A DNA stretch of 64,000 nucleotides from Soonwooa sp032062245. Its GTDB lineage: Bacteria > Bacteroidota > Bacteroidia > Flavobacteriales > Weeksellaceae. The notes beneath the pieces are model-generated. The model was not told where the DNA came from. It did no database searches and saw nothing but the letters and a program-made list of their open reading frames with translations. The stretch spans positions 1 through 64,000 of the forward strand of contig NZ_DAMBQF010000008.1 in the NCBI RefSeq assembly GCF_032062245.1, written 5' to 3'. Positions 17,794 to 27,573 of the stretch are shown here, piece by piece; position 1 is the first letter of the stretch, and each line of letters opens with the position of its first letter. The position numbers were made by a program, and so were the translations under genes.

Positions 17794-18567
17794 TTGAAAA
17801 AAAACTATTTGAGACTACATTTATTTTTTCTAGTCATTTTTTCGAATTTAATATTTGGACAAAATCAAGTTTCTGGTGTTGTTCAGACCGAAAATGGACT
17901 TCGGATTCCTAATGCCATGTTGGTGAATGTTGCAACTGGTGCTAAGGCGTATTCCAACAACATTGGAGAATTCTACATTGGTGCTAAAGTTGGAGAGACG
18001 ATTCGTGTTCTTAAAGATAATTACGATCGTCAAACTATAACAGCTAGTCTTAATGGTAATTTCGTTGTAACCTTGGTAAAATCTGCTGAAGAAATAGAAG
18101 AAGTGACTGTGTCAAACATCAAAGTGACTGGTAATATTGATGATGCTTCTAGGTTAAAAACAGATGAAAGCGCCGAGCGATTGCGTAGAGAAGTTGGTAC
18201 ACCAAAAGCACCGGAAAAACCTCGAGAAAAAGCGCCAGAAATGACAAAAAATGTATTGTTGCCAATACTTTTCGGCACATTAAATGTTGATGGTTTGTAT
18301 AAAATTGTATCTGGAAAGTCACGTCAAATGAAGTCGCTTTATCGTTATGAGGATTCTCAGGACGACATGAAGTGGATTCGTACGAGAATAGACCATTCTT
18401 ATTTTAAAAGTGCTGAAATTCCTGATGATCAGATTAATTCTTTTTTAAATTTTATCATGGTGGATCCAGATGTGCGACGTTATGTAAAAGCTCGAAATGA
18501 AGGCGGTCTTATCGTTACAATGGAAAAACATATCCCCGAATTTCTGAAACTTATTAAAAAATATTAA
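17794..18567 (+). CDS. Exported protein with CarboxypepD_reg-like domain
   Basis: From a TTG at 17794 the product is 257 aa and begins with a clear signal peptide (MKKNYLRLHLFFLVIFSN, cleavage near FGQ). An upstream TTG at 17770 would only add residues before the signal sequence. Residues about 25-95 form a carboxypeptidase regulatory-like beta-sandwich (SGVVQTENGLRIPNAMLVNV, AYSNNIGEFYIGAKVGETI), as found at the N-terminus of SusC proteins, but no TonB barrel follows. The remaining 150 residues are helical and charged, ending in a segment with DDQINSFLNFIMVDPDVRR. Probably periplasmic; the specific role is unknown. Confidence 0.78.
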   Translation: MKKNYLRLHLFFLVIFSNLIFGQNQVSGVVQTENGLRIPNAMLVNVATGAKAYSNNIGEFYIGAKVGETIRVLKDNYDRQTITASLNGNFVVTLVKSAEEIEEVTVSNIKVTGNIDDASRLKTDESAERLRREVGTPKAPEKPREKAPEMTKNVLLPILFGTLNVDGLYKIVSGKSRQMKSLYRYEDSQDDMKWIRTRIDHSYFKSAEIPDDQINSFLNFIMVDPDVRRYVKARNEGGLIVTMEKHIPEFLKLIKKY

Positions 18568-18659
18568 TCTCAGCATTTTCATCTTTTATAAAATGCTTAA
18601 TTTCATTAAATTGCAATCGATAAAAGTCTTCATTTTACTTTAATCAAATAACATTTTTG

Positions 18660-21317
18660 ATGAAACTTTATTTTAAAATTAATTACGTAACCAAACTTGG
18701 TGAGCGTCTCGTTTTACAAGTTTTAATGGATAACCAAACTTGGAAATCCTACGATTTATATTGCGAAAATACTTTTATTTGGCAAGGAGAAGTCGATTAT
18801 TTTTCGAAAGAGATTTGCTACAAATATCAAGTCCTAGATAAGGATAATCAGCTTTTACAAGAAGAGATTATTCCGCATCGTTTATTTCTTGGATATAGTT
18901 TTAAAGAATATCAAGTTATTGATACTTGGAATAGTAAAAACTTCCCCGAAAACTATCTTAACAACAAAATTTTTAGAAATACAAAACAAGGTTTCGTTCC
19001 AGAAAAGCTTAATGTTCGTAAAAAACACACGCATCTTTTCCGTATCGAAGCGCCGCTTTACAAACCGAATTGGAAGATTTTAATTTTTGGAGAAATTCCA
19101 GAACTTGGCGCTTGGCAGTACGATAAAGCTGTCGCTTTACAGGAAGTCGATTTTGGAATTTGGGAAGTTGCAGTTGAGTTGAATGTAAATCATGATTTTA
19201 CTTACAAATACGGTATTTACGATGATGAAACTAAGAAAGTAATCTTTATAGAATCTGGAGAAAACAGAATAACTTCTGCTAACAACAATAACGAAATTTT
19301 GCAAGTTAATGCTGATCATTATTTCGTGTTTGATGATGCGAGATTATGGCATGCGGCGGGCGTTGCTGTTCCTGTTTTTTCTTTGAGATCGGATGATGGC
19401 TTTGGTGTGGGAGAGTTTTTGGATTTAAAACTTTTGGCAGATTGGTCGAGAGATACAGATTTGTCAATTATCCAGATTTTACCGATTAACGATACAACTG
19501 CAAATTACACTTGGACAGATAGTTATCCATACGCAGCAATTTCGGTATATGCTTTACATCCGCAATATTTGCGAGTTGATGCTTTGGATTTTCCGATTGC
19601 AAAAGCAGATTTGGAAGCGTTTAATAATTTAAAATCAAAACTAAACCAAGAAAAATTTGTTGATTACGAAGTGATGATGTCCGAAAAATGGAACGTCATA
19701 AAAAAAGTTTTCAATGAGAATGCGTCAATTATATTTAAGGATAAATCTTTTAAATCATTTTTAAAAGAGAATAAAGATTGGCTGTTGCCATACGCTGCTT
19801 TTTGTGTTTTGAGAGATAAGTACAAAACACCGAATTTCAACAATTGGAAAACGCATAAACGTTATGTTGCTGGTAAAATCGCAACGATGTTTGATGCAAA
19901 ACATAAAGATTATTCGGCAGTGATGATGCATGCATGGGTGCAATATCAATTGCATTTGCAGTTGACAGAAGCGATAGATTATGCTCATAATTTGGGAATT
20001 TCTCTTAAAGGAGATTTGCCGATTGGTATTTATCGCTATAGTGTTGAAGCTTGGGCAGAACCAGAACTATTCGGGATGGATTTCCAAGCGGGCGCACCGC
20101 CAGATCAGTTTTCAGATTTAGGACAAAACTGGGAATTCCCGACTTACAATTGGGAAGTGATGAAAGCTGATGGTTACAATTGGTGGAAAAAGCGTTTTGC
20201 GGTTTTAGAACGTTATTTTGATGCGATGAGGATTGATCATATTCTTGGTTTTTTCAGAATTTGGAGAATGCCGATTGACGCGACGCAAGGTGTTTTGGGT
20301 TATTTTTATCCTGCAATTCCAGTTACGAGAGAAGAATTACACGCTAATCATATCGATTTTAATGAAGATCGTTTTTGTAAGCCATTTATTAACGATTCTA
20401 TTATTCATCATACTTTTGGAGAAGAAGCGGACGTTGTTAAAGCTCATTTTTTTGAATTAAATTCTAACGGACTTTATAAATTTAAACCAGAATTTGATAC
20501 GCAACGAAAACTTAGTGATAGTTTCAAAAAACAATCTTGGGATTGGAAGGAAGAAAAATTGTTGTCTTTAGCTGCTAATGTTTTGTTTATAATTGAAACT
20601 ACTCAAGATGGCGATAACGTTTATCATCCAAGGTTTAACATGGAAAAAACCTTGTCTTTTGCTAACCTTCCAGAATGGGAACGCGTAAAATTAGCAGAGA
20701 TTTATAACGATTATTTCTTTGTTCGACAGGACGATTTGTGGTACGAAAAAGCCATGGAAAAACTTCCAGCTTTATTGACTTCTACCAAGATGTTAATTTG
20801 TGGCGAAGATCTGGGTTTGGTACCAGATTCTGTGCCAGTAGTTATGGATCAATTGGCGATAACGGCGCTTAAAGTCCAGAGGATGCCTTCGGAAAATATT
20901 CCTTTTTATGATCCGAAAAATGCAAGTTATATGAATGTGGTTACGGCTTCGTCGCACGATAGTTCGACTTTGCGACAATGGTGGCACGAAGATCGAGAAA
21001 TGACGCAACAATATTTTAATCAACAATTGAAACAATACGGCACGGCGCCGTGGGATTTGTTACCAGATTTTTCAGAAATGATTATGAAACAACATTTGTA
21101 CACAGATGCAATGTTGGCCATTTTCCCTATTCAAGAATTTTTGGCGACAGATCACCGATTAATGAACGAAAATATGGACGACGAACGAATCAACGTTCCA
21201 GCTATTTTTCCACACTATTGGCGTTACAGAATGCACCTTAAATTAGAAGATTTAAAAACCGAAACAGCATTTAATCAAAAAATATCGGATTGGGTTAAAG
21301 ATTCGGGTAGAAAATAA
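18660..21317 (+). CDS. malQ: 4-alpha-glucanotransferase with N-terminal CBM20 domains
   Basis: GH77 amylomaltase of 885 aa from the ATG at 18660 (a TTG one codon earlier is also open). It transfers alpha-1,4-glucan segments in maltodextrin or glycogen metabolism. Two starch-binding CBM20-like beta domains fill about residues 1-225 (for example WKILIFGEIPELGAWQ). The catalytic domain follows: nucleophile Asp in FDAMRIDHILGFFRIW, acid/base Glu in MLICGEDLGLVPDSVP, and the stabilising Asp in TASSHDSSTLRQWW. This two-CBM20 plus GH77 architecture resembles plant DPE2 and bacterial MalQ homologues that use large glucans. No signal peptide, so cytoplasmic. No other glycogen gene is adjacent. Confidence 0.95.
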   Translation: MKLYFKINYVTKLGERLVLQVLMDNQTWKSYDLYCENTFIWQGEVDYFSKEICYKYQVLDKDNQLLQEEIIPHRLFLGYSFKEYQVIDTWNSKNFPENYLNNKIFRNTKQGFVPEKLNVRKKHTHLFRIEAPLYKPNWKILIFGEIPELGAWQYDKAVALQEVDFGIWEVAVELNVNHDFTYKYGIYDDETKKVIFIESGENRITSANNNNEILQVNADHYFVFDDARLWHAAGVAVPVFSLRSDDGFGVGEFLDLKLLADWSRDTDLSIIQILPINDTTANYTWTDSYPYAAISVYALHPQYLRVDALDFPIAKADLEAFNNLKSKLNQEKFVDYEVMMSEKWNVIKKVFNENASIIFKDKSFKSFLKENKDWLLPYAAFCVLRDKYKTPNFNNWKTHKRYVAGKIATMFDAKHKDYSAVMMHAWVQYQLHLQLTEAIDYAHNLGISLKGDLPIGIYRYSVEAWAEPELFGMDFQAGAPPDQFSDLGQNWEFPTYNWEVMKADGYNWWKKRFAVLERYFDAMRIDHILGFFRIWRMPIDATQGVLGYFYPAIPVTREELHANHIDFNEDRFCKPFINDSIIHHTFGEEADVVKAHFFELNSNGLYKFKPEFDTQRKLSDSFKKQSWDWKEEKLLSLAANVLFIIETTQDGDNVYHPRFNMEKTLSFANLPEWERVKLAEIYNDYFFVRQDDLWYEKAMEKLPALLTSTKMLICGEDLGLVPDSVPVVMDQLAITALKVQRMPSENIPFYDPKNASYMNVVTASSHDSSTLRQWWHEDREMTQQYFNQQLKQYGTAPWDLLPDFSEMIMKQHLYTDAMLAIFPIQEFLATDHRLMNENMDDERINVPAIFPHYWRYRMHLKLEDLKTETAFNQKISDWVKDSGRK

Positions 21318-21345
21318 GTCTTTGATTTTCAATATTAAAAATTAT

Positions 21346-21384
21346 AAAAAAAGTTAAAAGTGCGAAATGCTTTTAACTTTTTTT
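21346..21384 (+). terminator. Terminator after malQ
   Basis: A 15-bp A/T-rich stem (21346-21360 with 21370-21384) around a 9-nt loop, ending in a T-run. It separates malQ from the Tyr-rich protein gene. Confidence 0.85.
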
Positions 21385-21442
21385 CTTATTAAGTATCATA
21401 GAATTAAACAAGAGTTTTTGTTTTGCTAAAAACCAATTTGTT

Positions 21443-22462
21443 ATGAAAAAAATGATTCTTGCAATGTCACTTGTTATAAGTAGCTTTGCTTTTTCACAAT
21501 ATTATCAAGATACGTATCCTGACTATTATGGGTACGAATATTATGATAACCAATATAATTATCCAGACGATTATTATTACAATTATCCTACGGATTATTA
21601 TCCTGAAGATTATTATCAAAATTATTACAACGACTACAGAAATAGTATTGTAAATATTAACTGGAATAGATTCTTTAGAACTTATAGATTGTCGCCAATG
21701 CAAGTGCAAGCTATAATTAATCTTAATAATAGATTTCCGTCATTTATGGCTTGGAACTCTTATTACGGAATGAATCCTGATCGTTGGTATTATGATAGAT
21801 TCTACGAGTTAGAAAGAATTTTGGGGCCACAAGTTTTTGTTGTTTATCAGCAAAATTATTACCGTGGTGTAAGTCCAATCGTGTACTTCCAAAACTATAG
21901 AACTTCTTATTATGTAGTTAATTATCATATTCGTCCTAAATATAGAAATGTAGATGTGATAAGATATCGAGTAGATCGTTCTAACCTTAATGATAGTTGG
22001 AAGTCAACACGTAACGTTGCGATGATTGATACTAATGCTAATAGTATTAGATCTAATTCTGGTACTAGAAATCAAAATATGTTGGCAGATAATACTAACA
22101 ATAACGGAATTAGGAATTCATCAAGTATTAGAAATCAGGCTGCGGTACCTGACAACAATGGTGGAACCAGAACTTCATCAGGAACTAGAAATCAGTCGAT
22201 GATCGAAACTAATAATTCTGGTGTTAGAAATAATGTAAGAAATCAAACTTCATCTTTTGACAATTATCAAACAGGAGGTGTTAGAAATAATCCAGTTAGA
22301 AGTTCGGCGCCGGTTCGTTCTTCTAGTATGGAACTAAGAAGTAATAATATGAGAAGTTCATCATCCAGTGGAGCGACTAGAAGCTCTGGGACGAGAGAAT
22401 CTCAAAGAGATAATGCGGGTGGAATGAGAAGTTCTAATAACGGAGCTTCTAGAGGTAGGTAA
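21443..22462 (+). CDS. Exported Tyr/Asp-rich protein with Asn/Ser/Arg repeats
   Basis: Protein of 339 aa with a signal peptide (cleavage near AFSQ, residue 19). Residues 20-68 are extraordinarily rich in Tyr, Asp, Asn and Pro. A more ordinary folded segment (about 70-185) has RFFRTYRLSPMQVQAIINLN and repeated aromatic positions. The last about 150 residues are low complexity, with degenerate repeats around the words GTRNQ, SIRNQ and GVRNN, and a basic Ser/Arg tail ending in GASRGR. I do not recognise a family. The extreme composition suggests a surface, matrix or aggregation-prone role. No T9SS signal is seen. Confidence 0.75.
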   Translation: MKKMILAMSLVISSFAFSQYYQDTYPDYYGYEYYDNQYNYPDDYYYNYPTDYYPEDYYQNYYNDYRNSIVNINWNRFFRTYRLSPMQVQAIINLNNRFPSFMAWNSYYGMNPDRWYYDRFYELERILGPQVFVVYQQNYYRGVSPIVYFQNYRTSYYVVNYHIRPKYRNVDVIRYRVDRSNLNDSWKSTRNVAMIDTNANSIRSNSGTRNQNMLADNTNNNGIRNSSSIRNQAAVPDNNGGTRTSSGTRNQSMIETNNSGVRNNVRNQTSSFDNYQTGGVRNNPVRSSAPVRSSSMELRSNNMRSSSSSGATRSSGTRESQRDNAGGMRSSNNGASRGR

Positions 22463-22489
22463 GTTTTTTTAGTGTTTGTGTTATTTTGG

Positions 22490-22523
22490 AAATGGAGGAA
22501 GTTTTTTAAGCTTTCTCCATTTT
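22490..22523 (+). terminator. Terminator after the Tyr-rich protein gene
   Basis: A 12-bp stem with one G-U pair (22490-22501 with 22511-22522), a 9-nt loop and a following T-rich stretch. Confidence 0.75.
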
Positions 22524-22646
22524 ATTTTAATTATGAATGTTTAAAATTTAACAAATTTTAATATTTTTTGATTTAACTTTAAATGATGTGCTTCATCCAA
22601 TAGATGTAATTAAACAAAATGGTAATTAACGTAAAATTTTAATAAA

Positions 22647-23021
22647 ATGAAAAAATTGATTTTAAGTGCAGCATTCGTAGTACTAGGTTCTTTTGCTTTT
22701 GCACAACAAACAACACCAACTGCAAAAAAAGAAAACTTTGAAGCAAAACAACAAGAACGTCTTGCTAAAATGAAAACCGATCTTAATTTGACAGATGCTC
22801 AAGTGGTAAAAATTAAGGAACTGCACGAGAAAAAAAGAGCAGCGAAAATGGACCAAATGAAAGAGCAACGTCAAGAGATGAAATTGAAAATGGAAAAGAA
22901 TAACGAAGACATGAAGCAGATTCTTACACCTGACCAATATACTAAATGGCAAGAAATGAAAAAGCAAAAGATGGCCGAGCATAAAGGGATGAGAAAAGAA
23001 AAAATGGAGATGAAGAAATAA
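22647..23021 (+). CDS. Spy/CpxP-like periplasmic protein
   Basis: Small protein of 124 aa with a signal peptide (about residues 1-19, cleavage near FAQQ). The mature part is entirely helical, highly charged and rich in Met, Lys, Glu and Gln. It includes an LNLTDAQVVKIKEL segment resembling the LTxxQ motif of Spy/CpxP periplasmic chaperones and a second related stretch (QILTPDQYTKWQEM). In enterobacteria such proteins hold unfolded proteins or sense envelope stress; here that is inferred from the motif. It is a single gene with a terminator behind it and ferritin next. Confidence 0.75.
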   Translation: MKKLILSAAFVVLGSFAFAQQTTPTAKKENFEAKQQERLAKMKTDLNLTDAQVVKIKELHEKKRAAKMDQMKEQRQEMKLKMEKNNEDMKQILTPDQYTKWQEMKKQKMAEHKGMRKEKMEMKK

Positions 23022-23041
23022 TTGTAATGCAAATTTAGAAG

Positions 23042-23072
23042 TAGGAGTAAGGGAAACTTTACTCCTATTTTT
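23042..23072 (+). terminator. Terminator after the Spy-like gene
   Basis: A 9-bp stem (23042-23050 with 23059-23067), an 8-nt loop and a T-run. Confidence 0.82.
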
Positions 23073-23097
23073 GTGTAAAATAAAGTTAAGAATTTAG

Positions 23098-23105
23098 TAT
23101 ATTTG
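23098..23105 (+). promoter_or_regulatory. Candidate ferritin promoter
   Basis: TATATTTG matches the TAnnTTTG -7 box. A TTTG at 23070-23073 could be the -33 element, with 24 nt between them, slightly long. The -7 box lies 17 nt before the ATG. Confidence 0.5.
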
Positions 23106-23122
23106 ACTTTAAAGAAAAAAAT

Positions 23123-23635
23123 ATGGTTACGGAAAAAATTATTAATCTAATCAACGAGCAAATCACGAAAGAGCAATATGCTGCACAACTTTATTTGTCG
23201 ATGTCGGCATGGTGTTATGCTCAAGATTTGGAAGGTATCGGTAATTACTTTAGAGTACAATCGAAGGAGGAGTTGATGCACTCTGACAAGATGTTTGATT
23301 ATATCAACAATATCGGTGGAAAAGTTGTTTTGGGAGCTGTTGATGCACCTCCACATGATTTTAATAGTGCGGAAGAAATCTTTGAAAAAGCGCTAGAGCA
23401 CGAAAAATTAGTTACAAAAAGTATTTTCAATATTGTAAAAGCAGCAACTGAAGAAAGCGATTTTGCAACAACAACATTTTTACAATGGTTCGTTAATGAG
23501 CAAGTTGAAGAAGAAGCTAGCGCATCTCTTTTAGTAACAAAAATCAAACGTGTTAAAGACAATCCGTCAGCAATGTATCTTTTTGATCAAGAATTAGCGC
23601 AACGTGTTTTCACTCCAGATAACGGAGCGGCTTAA
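23123..23635 (+). CDS. Ferritin (non-haem iron storage protein)
   Basis: Bacterial ferritin of 170 aa that oxidises Fe(II) and stores it in a 24-subunit shell. Ferroxidase-site residues are visible in NEQITKEQYAAQLYLSM (about residues 10-26), in the SKEELMHSDKMFDYI segment (about 47-61) and in LQWFVNEQVEEEA (about 118-130). Four-helix-bundle length and the absence of a haem-binding Met pattern favour ferritin (FtnA type) over bacterioferritin. It has its own promoter-like sequence and a shared downstream terminator. No iron-regulator box was identified. Confidence 0.95.
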   Translation: MVTEKIINLINEQITKEQYAAQLYLSMSAWCYAQDLEGIGNYFRVQSKEELMHSDKMFDYINNIGGKVVLGAVDAPPHDFNSAEEIFEKALEHEKLVTKSIFNIVKAATEESDFATTTFLQWFVNEQVEEEASASLLVTKIKRVKDNPSAMYLFDQELAQRVFTPDNGAA

Positions 23636-23661
23636 TTGTTCATTCAGTTAATGTAAAAATT

Positions 23662-23689
23662 AAAAGCTTAGAATTTCTAAGCTTTTTTT
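23662..23689. terminator. Bidirectional terminator between ferritin and the RecB-like gene
   Basis: A 10-bp stem (23662-23671 with 23677-23686), a 5-nt loop, A-run on one side and T-run on the other. It serves the converging ferritin and helicase-nuclease genes. Confidence 0.85.
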
Positions 23690-23693
23690 GTTT

Positions 23694-26600
23694 TTAAATG
23701 TAAATAAGATGTGTTTCCGAAACCTTGCTTCCGAGTTTTTCTAGAGCATTTTTGTAGACTTCAATTTGTTGCTCGTGCTTATCTTTTTTATCACCAGTTT
23801 TGAAATCGATAATGATAAAACCCTGTTCTGTTTCGATAAGTCGGTCAGGACGGAGAACTTTTGTTTCACCATTCTCAGAAATCATAATGTCGCGTTCGCT
23901 AATGATTTTTAAATCTGGAACAAAGAAGTGACGATAAGCCTCAGAGCTAATAATTTCAGAAATACGTTGCTCGATATTAATGCGCTCTTCTGATGTGAAA
24001 ACACCTTCTAATTCATACTTTTCTAAAACTTTTTCTAAATCAAGATTTGATTTTATTTTGGAGAGAATTTCATGGACAAAAATTCCGATTCTTACTTTTG
24101 CAACGCGTTCCTGATAATTTTTACTAGGTGTTGCAATTTGGATATTGTTATTTTCTGAATTTTCTCCTTTTAATGCGGTTATAGATAGTTTTTCAACGAT
24201 ATTTTTCGGTTTGATTTTTTGCTTTTTTAAATCAGCTTCTTCGATGTGATACAAGTCGAAAGAATCGCTTTCCTCGTTGTCAGTTGAAGGTCTTTTTGCA
24301 TTAATATAATCGATGATCTCTAAGTGATTTGCGGACTTGTTTGGTTTTTCAAGATAAAGATATAATTGCTCAACAGCGCGTGTTGTCGCAACATATTGAA
24401 GACAGAATCTGTCGATTTTATTTTTGTATTCGTTGTCAATATTAAAGTTTGACATCTCTTGATCATATTCCAAAAGCTTTTTATTAAAACCTGTAATATT
24501 CACTTTTTTGAGTTCGTCATTATTGTTTAAATCAAACCAATTCGAAAACTTGGAATCTTTATTTTCGTTACGCATTGGTAAAAACACGATCGGAAATTCT
24601 AAACCTTTTGACTTGTGAATCGTCATCATTTTGATAGCGTCGATGTTTTCGCTTGCTTGGATGCTTTGGTTGATGCCTTCTTCATTCCAATATTTAAGGA
24701 AATCTTTGATGGTTGCGCCTGCATTTTGCGTATAATTAAACAACATTTCTAAAAAGTTCAATAGGAAATCGACTTCTTTATTTTCCACTGAAAAATTTTT
24801 TAGAAAGTATTCGATATAGTTGTAAAGGTTTAGATTTAAAATATGTTCTGAACTTAAATCTAGATTGTAATTTGATTTTAATTTAGAATTTATTTCAACG
24901 AAATTTTTAGTTTCGAGTATGTTTAATACTTCTGTGGTAAAGTCTTTTACTTCAATTCTTCCTAAATGATTAAGGTGATAAAGCATCTTAATGAAAAATT
25001 GGTAGTTGTCGGGATTTACTTTCCAATTTAAAAACTCAACAAGCGCTTTGATGGTGTAAGATAAACCAATTGTTAAACCGCTTTCGGAGATGCTTTTAAT
25101 GTATTGCTCTTGTCCTTTATAGTTGATAAGTTGTTGACCAAGAAGATTCGAAAAATTGAAAATATCTGTGTTTCCACGACAAAGTATACAAATGTCTGAA
25201 AGTTCAAACCCATTATCCAAGCATTGTTGGATGTCATCACGCATTTTAAGAACTGCTTCTTCGTAGAAAATTTCCTTAAGATCATTTTCAAGCAAATTGA
25301 CACGAACTCGTCCATTGATATTTGATTTTGCAATTTGCGTTGCTGCTTCACCAAAAATGTATTCGTGTATCGGTTCTAAACCTCTCGAAATGCTGTAATA
25401 CAATTGATTGTTAAAATCTACGATGTTTTTAGCACTACGCCAATTATGTTCTAGATTTACGACTTCCGCTTCTTTTTCGACCGCTTCTTTATGACTAATA
25501 ATATCAAGCATTAATTGACTTTCGCCACCTCGAAAACGGTAAATACTTTGTTTGGGATCGCCAACCAAACTAAAACTCGTGTTGTCGCTCGCAATAGCAT
25601 TGTCGCGAAGTGGTTTGAAGTTTTCCCACTGCATTTTCGAAGTATCTTGGAATTCATCAAAAAAGAAATGCTGGAATTGTGTGCCGACTTTTTCATAAAT
25701 AAAAGACGAAGGTTCCGATTTTAGATTTTCCCCGATAATCACATTGAATTTCGAAAGAAGAACCAAATCATTTTCTATTTCAATATCTTTTAGTTTTTTT
25801 TGAATGTCAGAATTTACTTTTAAAGGTAAAAGCGAATCGAGGATTTTAGTATTTCTTTCAATATTGATGTACTTCGCAATGAGGTCAATGCGAAGGTCGG
25901 TTAGTTTTGGTAAAATAGATTGTATGTCGGCTTCCTTCTTTTTTCCTTTCGCTGAACTTCCACTTGCAAATTTTTGTAAAGCGCCGCTTTCACTTGCTGG
26001 AATTGGAAAGTCAGAACGTTCATCATTGTAAAACTTAATAACTTCATGGAAAAATTTTGCGATACCATTTACATTTCCTCCAGCAAAATCTTCGATATTA
26101 AGATCTTGTTCTGTAAGTGTCTGTATAATTTCTTGTGCTAAAGAAATAGATTGGATTTTATCGGCTTTTATCTCGTTTCTAAGATTTTCTTTTTTACGTT
26201 CATAAGCTTCCCATTCGAAGTTTTTGTTTTCCGAAAGCGCTTCGTAATGAGTGTCGCTGATAAATTTTTTAGCAGAATCGTATAGGTTTTTATTAATGTT
26301 GATACGAGTTTCGTTATCTAGACCATAATTAACAAAATCCATGAAAGCCTCAGAAATATGATTGTTATCGCCAATTTCGTCCAAAAGTTGATCAACCGCT
26401 TCGATAAGAAATGGCTCTGCATTTATTTCTAAATTGAAATTTTGCGCAAGCCCCAACTCGTACGTAAAACTTCTTACCAACCTTGCATTAAATTTGTCAA
26501 TGGTCCCAATATTCAGCGTAGAATAATGGTGTAGTACATAATCTAGGATTTGCTTTGCACGATGATGCAGGTCTTCTATAGTAATATGAATGCCCTCGTC

Positions 26601-26852
26601 ATCGAACTCCGATTTTATATTTTGTAATTCAAGATTCTCCTTATAATTCTCTTTTGTAAATGAAAAAAGCCAATTGATGATTCGCTCTTTCATTTCGTTA
26701 GCTGCTTTATTGGTGAAGGTTAGCGCTAAAATATGACGGATGCTTTCTGCCTGATTAGGATATCGAAGACAGATTTTCAAAAGGTTTTTTACAAGGCTGT
26801 AGGTTTTTCCTGAACCAGCCGACGCGTTGATGACAAGGTAAGAATTTTGCAT
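23694..26852 (-). CDS. UvrD-type helicase with C-terminal nuclease (RecB/AddA-like)
   Basis: Protein of 1052 aa from the ATG at 26852; a GTG 21 nt upstream is less likely because the Walker A motif then sits too far in. Superfamily 1 helicase motifs are in order: ASAGSGKT at residues 10-17, the Walker B FDEFQDTSKMQWE, GDPKQSIYRFRGG, and MTIHKSKGLEFPIVFLP. The C-terminus has a PD-(D/E)XK RecB-type nuclease core (LRPDRLIETEQGFIIIDFKTG). This is the architecture of the RecB/AddA subunit that resects double-strand breaks. No AddB-like partner is in the window. It lies 50 nt after rnhB on the same strand and may share its transcript. Confidence 0.93.
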   Translation of the reverse strand: MQNSYLVINASAGSGKTYSLVKNLLKICLRYPNQAESIRHILALTFTNKAANEMKERIINWLFSFTKENYKENLELQNIKSEFDDEGIHITIEDLHHRAKQILDYVLHHYSTLNIGTIDKFNARLVRSFTYELGLAQNFNLEINAEPFLIEAVDQLLDEIGDNNHISEAFMDFVNYGLDNETRININKNLYDSAKKFISDTHYEALSENKNFEWEAYERKKENLRNEIKADKIQSISLAQEIIQTLTEQDLNIEDFAGGNVNGIAKFFHEVIKFYNDERSDFPIPASESGALQKFASGSSAKGKKKEADIQSILPKLTDLRIDLIAKYINIERNTKILDSLLPLKVNSDIQKKLKDIEIENDLVLLSKFNVIIGENLKSEPSSFIYEKVGTQFQHFFFDEFQDTSKMQWENFKPLRDNAIASDNTSFSLVGDPKQSIYRFRGGESQLMLDIISHKEAVEKEAEVVNLEHNWRSAKNIVDFNNQLYYSISRGLEPIHEYIFGEAATQIAKSNINGRVRVNLLENDLKEIFYEEAVLKMRDDIQQCLDNGFELSDICILCRGNTDIFNFSNLLGQQLINYKGQEQYIKSISESGLTIGLSYTIKALVEFLNWKVNPDNYQFFIKMLYHLNHLGRIEVKDFTTEVLNILETKNFVEINSKLKSNYNLDLSSEHILNLNLYNYIEYFLKNFSVENKEVDFLLNFLEMLFNYTQNAGATIKDFLKYWNEEGINQSIQASENIDAIKMMTIHKSKGLEFPIVFLPMRNENKDSKFSNWFDLNNNDELKKVNITGFNKKLLEYDQEMSNFNIDNEYKNKIDRFCLQYVATTRAVEQLYLYLEKPNKSANHLEIIDYINAKRPSTDNEESDSFDLYHIEEADLKKQKIKPKNIVEKLSITALKGENSENNNIQIATPSKNYQERVAKVRIGIFVHEILSKIKSNLDLEKVLEKYELEGVFTSEERINIEQRISEIISSEAYRHFFVPDLKIISERDIMISENGETKVLRPDRLIETEQGFIIIDFKTGDKKDKHEQQIEVYKNALEKLGSKVSETHLIYI

Positions 26853-26902
26853 TCCAAGGAAATTTAGGCACAATTTAATCTAAACTTCCACATCATCAAA
26901 AT

Positions 26903-27508
26903 TTAGTCTTCTATATTATATGTAAGTTTAAAAGATTTTCTGTGGTGTATGGTTGGTCCATGTTCCATAAGAGCTCTTTGGTGGACTTTAGTACAGTAAC
27001 CAAAATTTTTGTCCCATCCATATTCTGGAAAATCTTTTGCCAGTTCGATCATGAGATTATCACGATAATTTTTTGCGATGATAGAGGCTGCTGCAATAGA
27101 TAGAAATTTGGAATCTCCTTTAACAATACAATGATGCGGAATGTAGTTATAAGCATGGAATTTATTGCCGTCAACCAAGATCAATTCTGGTCTTATTTTT
27201 AATTGATCTAAAGCAAGGTGCATTGCATGTATACTTGCTTGTAAAATGTTGTGTTTATCTATGAATTCTGGAGAAAGTTCGGCGATTGCGTAGTCTAGCG
27301 CGTTATTTTTGATGTATGAATCTAGTTCATTTCGCTGTTTAAACGTTAATTTTTTGGAGTCATTAATAAAATTTTGGTTAAAATTTTGGTCAATTATGAC
27401 AGCGGCTGCAACCACTGGTCCCGAAAGACATCCTCTTCCAACTTCATCACAACCGACTTCTATTAGGCTGTTTGAGAAACTTTTAGAAAGTTTTACTTCA
27501 GTAATCAT
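26903..27508 (-). CDS. rnhB: Ribonuclease HII
   Basis: RNase HII of 201 aa that removes ribonucleotides and RNA primers from DNA. The DEVGRG motif with catalytic Asp21 and Glu22 lies near the N-terminus. A further acidic residue is in LILVDGNKF, and the SIAAASIIAKNYRD segment is characteristic of type II enzymes. The C-terminus keeps GYCTKVHQRALMEHGPTIHHRKSF. Normal length and start. It is upstream of, and probably co-transcribed with, the RecB-like helicase-nuclease; it is divergent from the SusC gene. Confidence 0.97.
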   Translation of the reverse strand: MITEVKLSKSFSNSLIEVGCDEVGRGCLSGPVVAAAVIIDQNFNQNFINDSKKLTFKQRNELDSYIKNNALDYAIAELSPEFIDKHNILQASIHAMHLALDQLKIRPELILVDGNKFHAYNYIPHHCIVKGDSKFLSIAAASIIAKNYRDNLMIELAKDFPEYGWDKNFGYCTKVHQRALMEHGPTIHHRKSFKLTYNIED

Positions 27509-27573
27509 TTAACAAAGTTATCAATAAAAGAATGAAACGTTAAAGAAAAATTAAGAAATATTTAACTTTTTTA

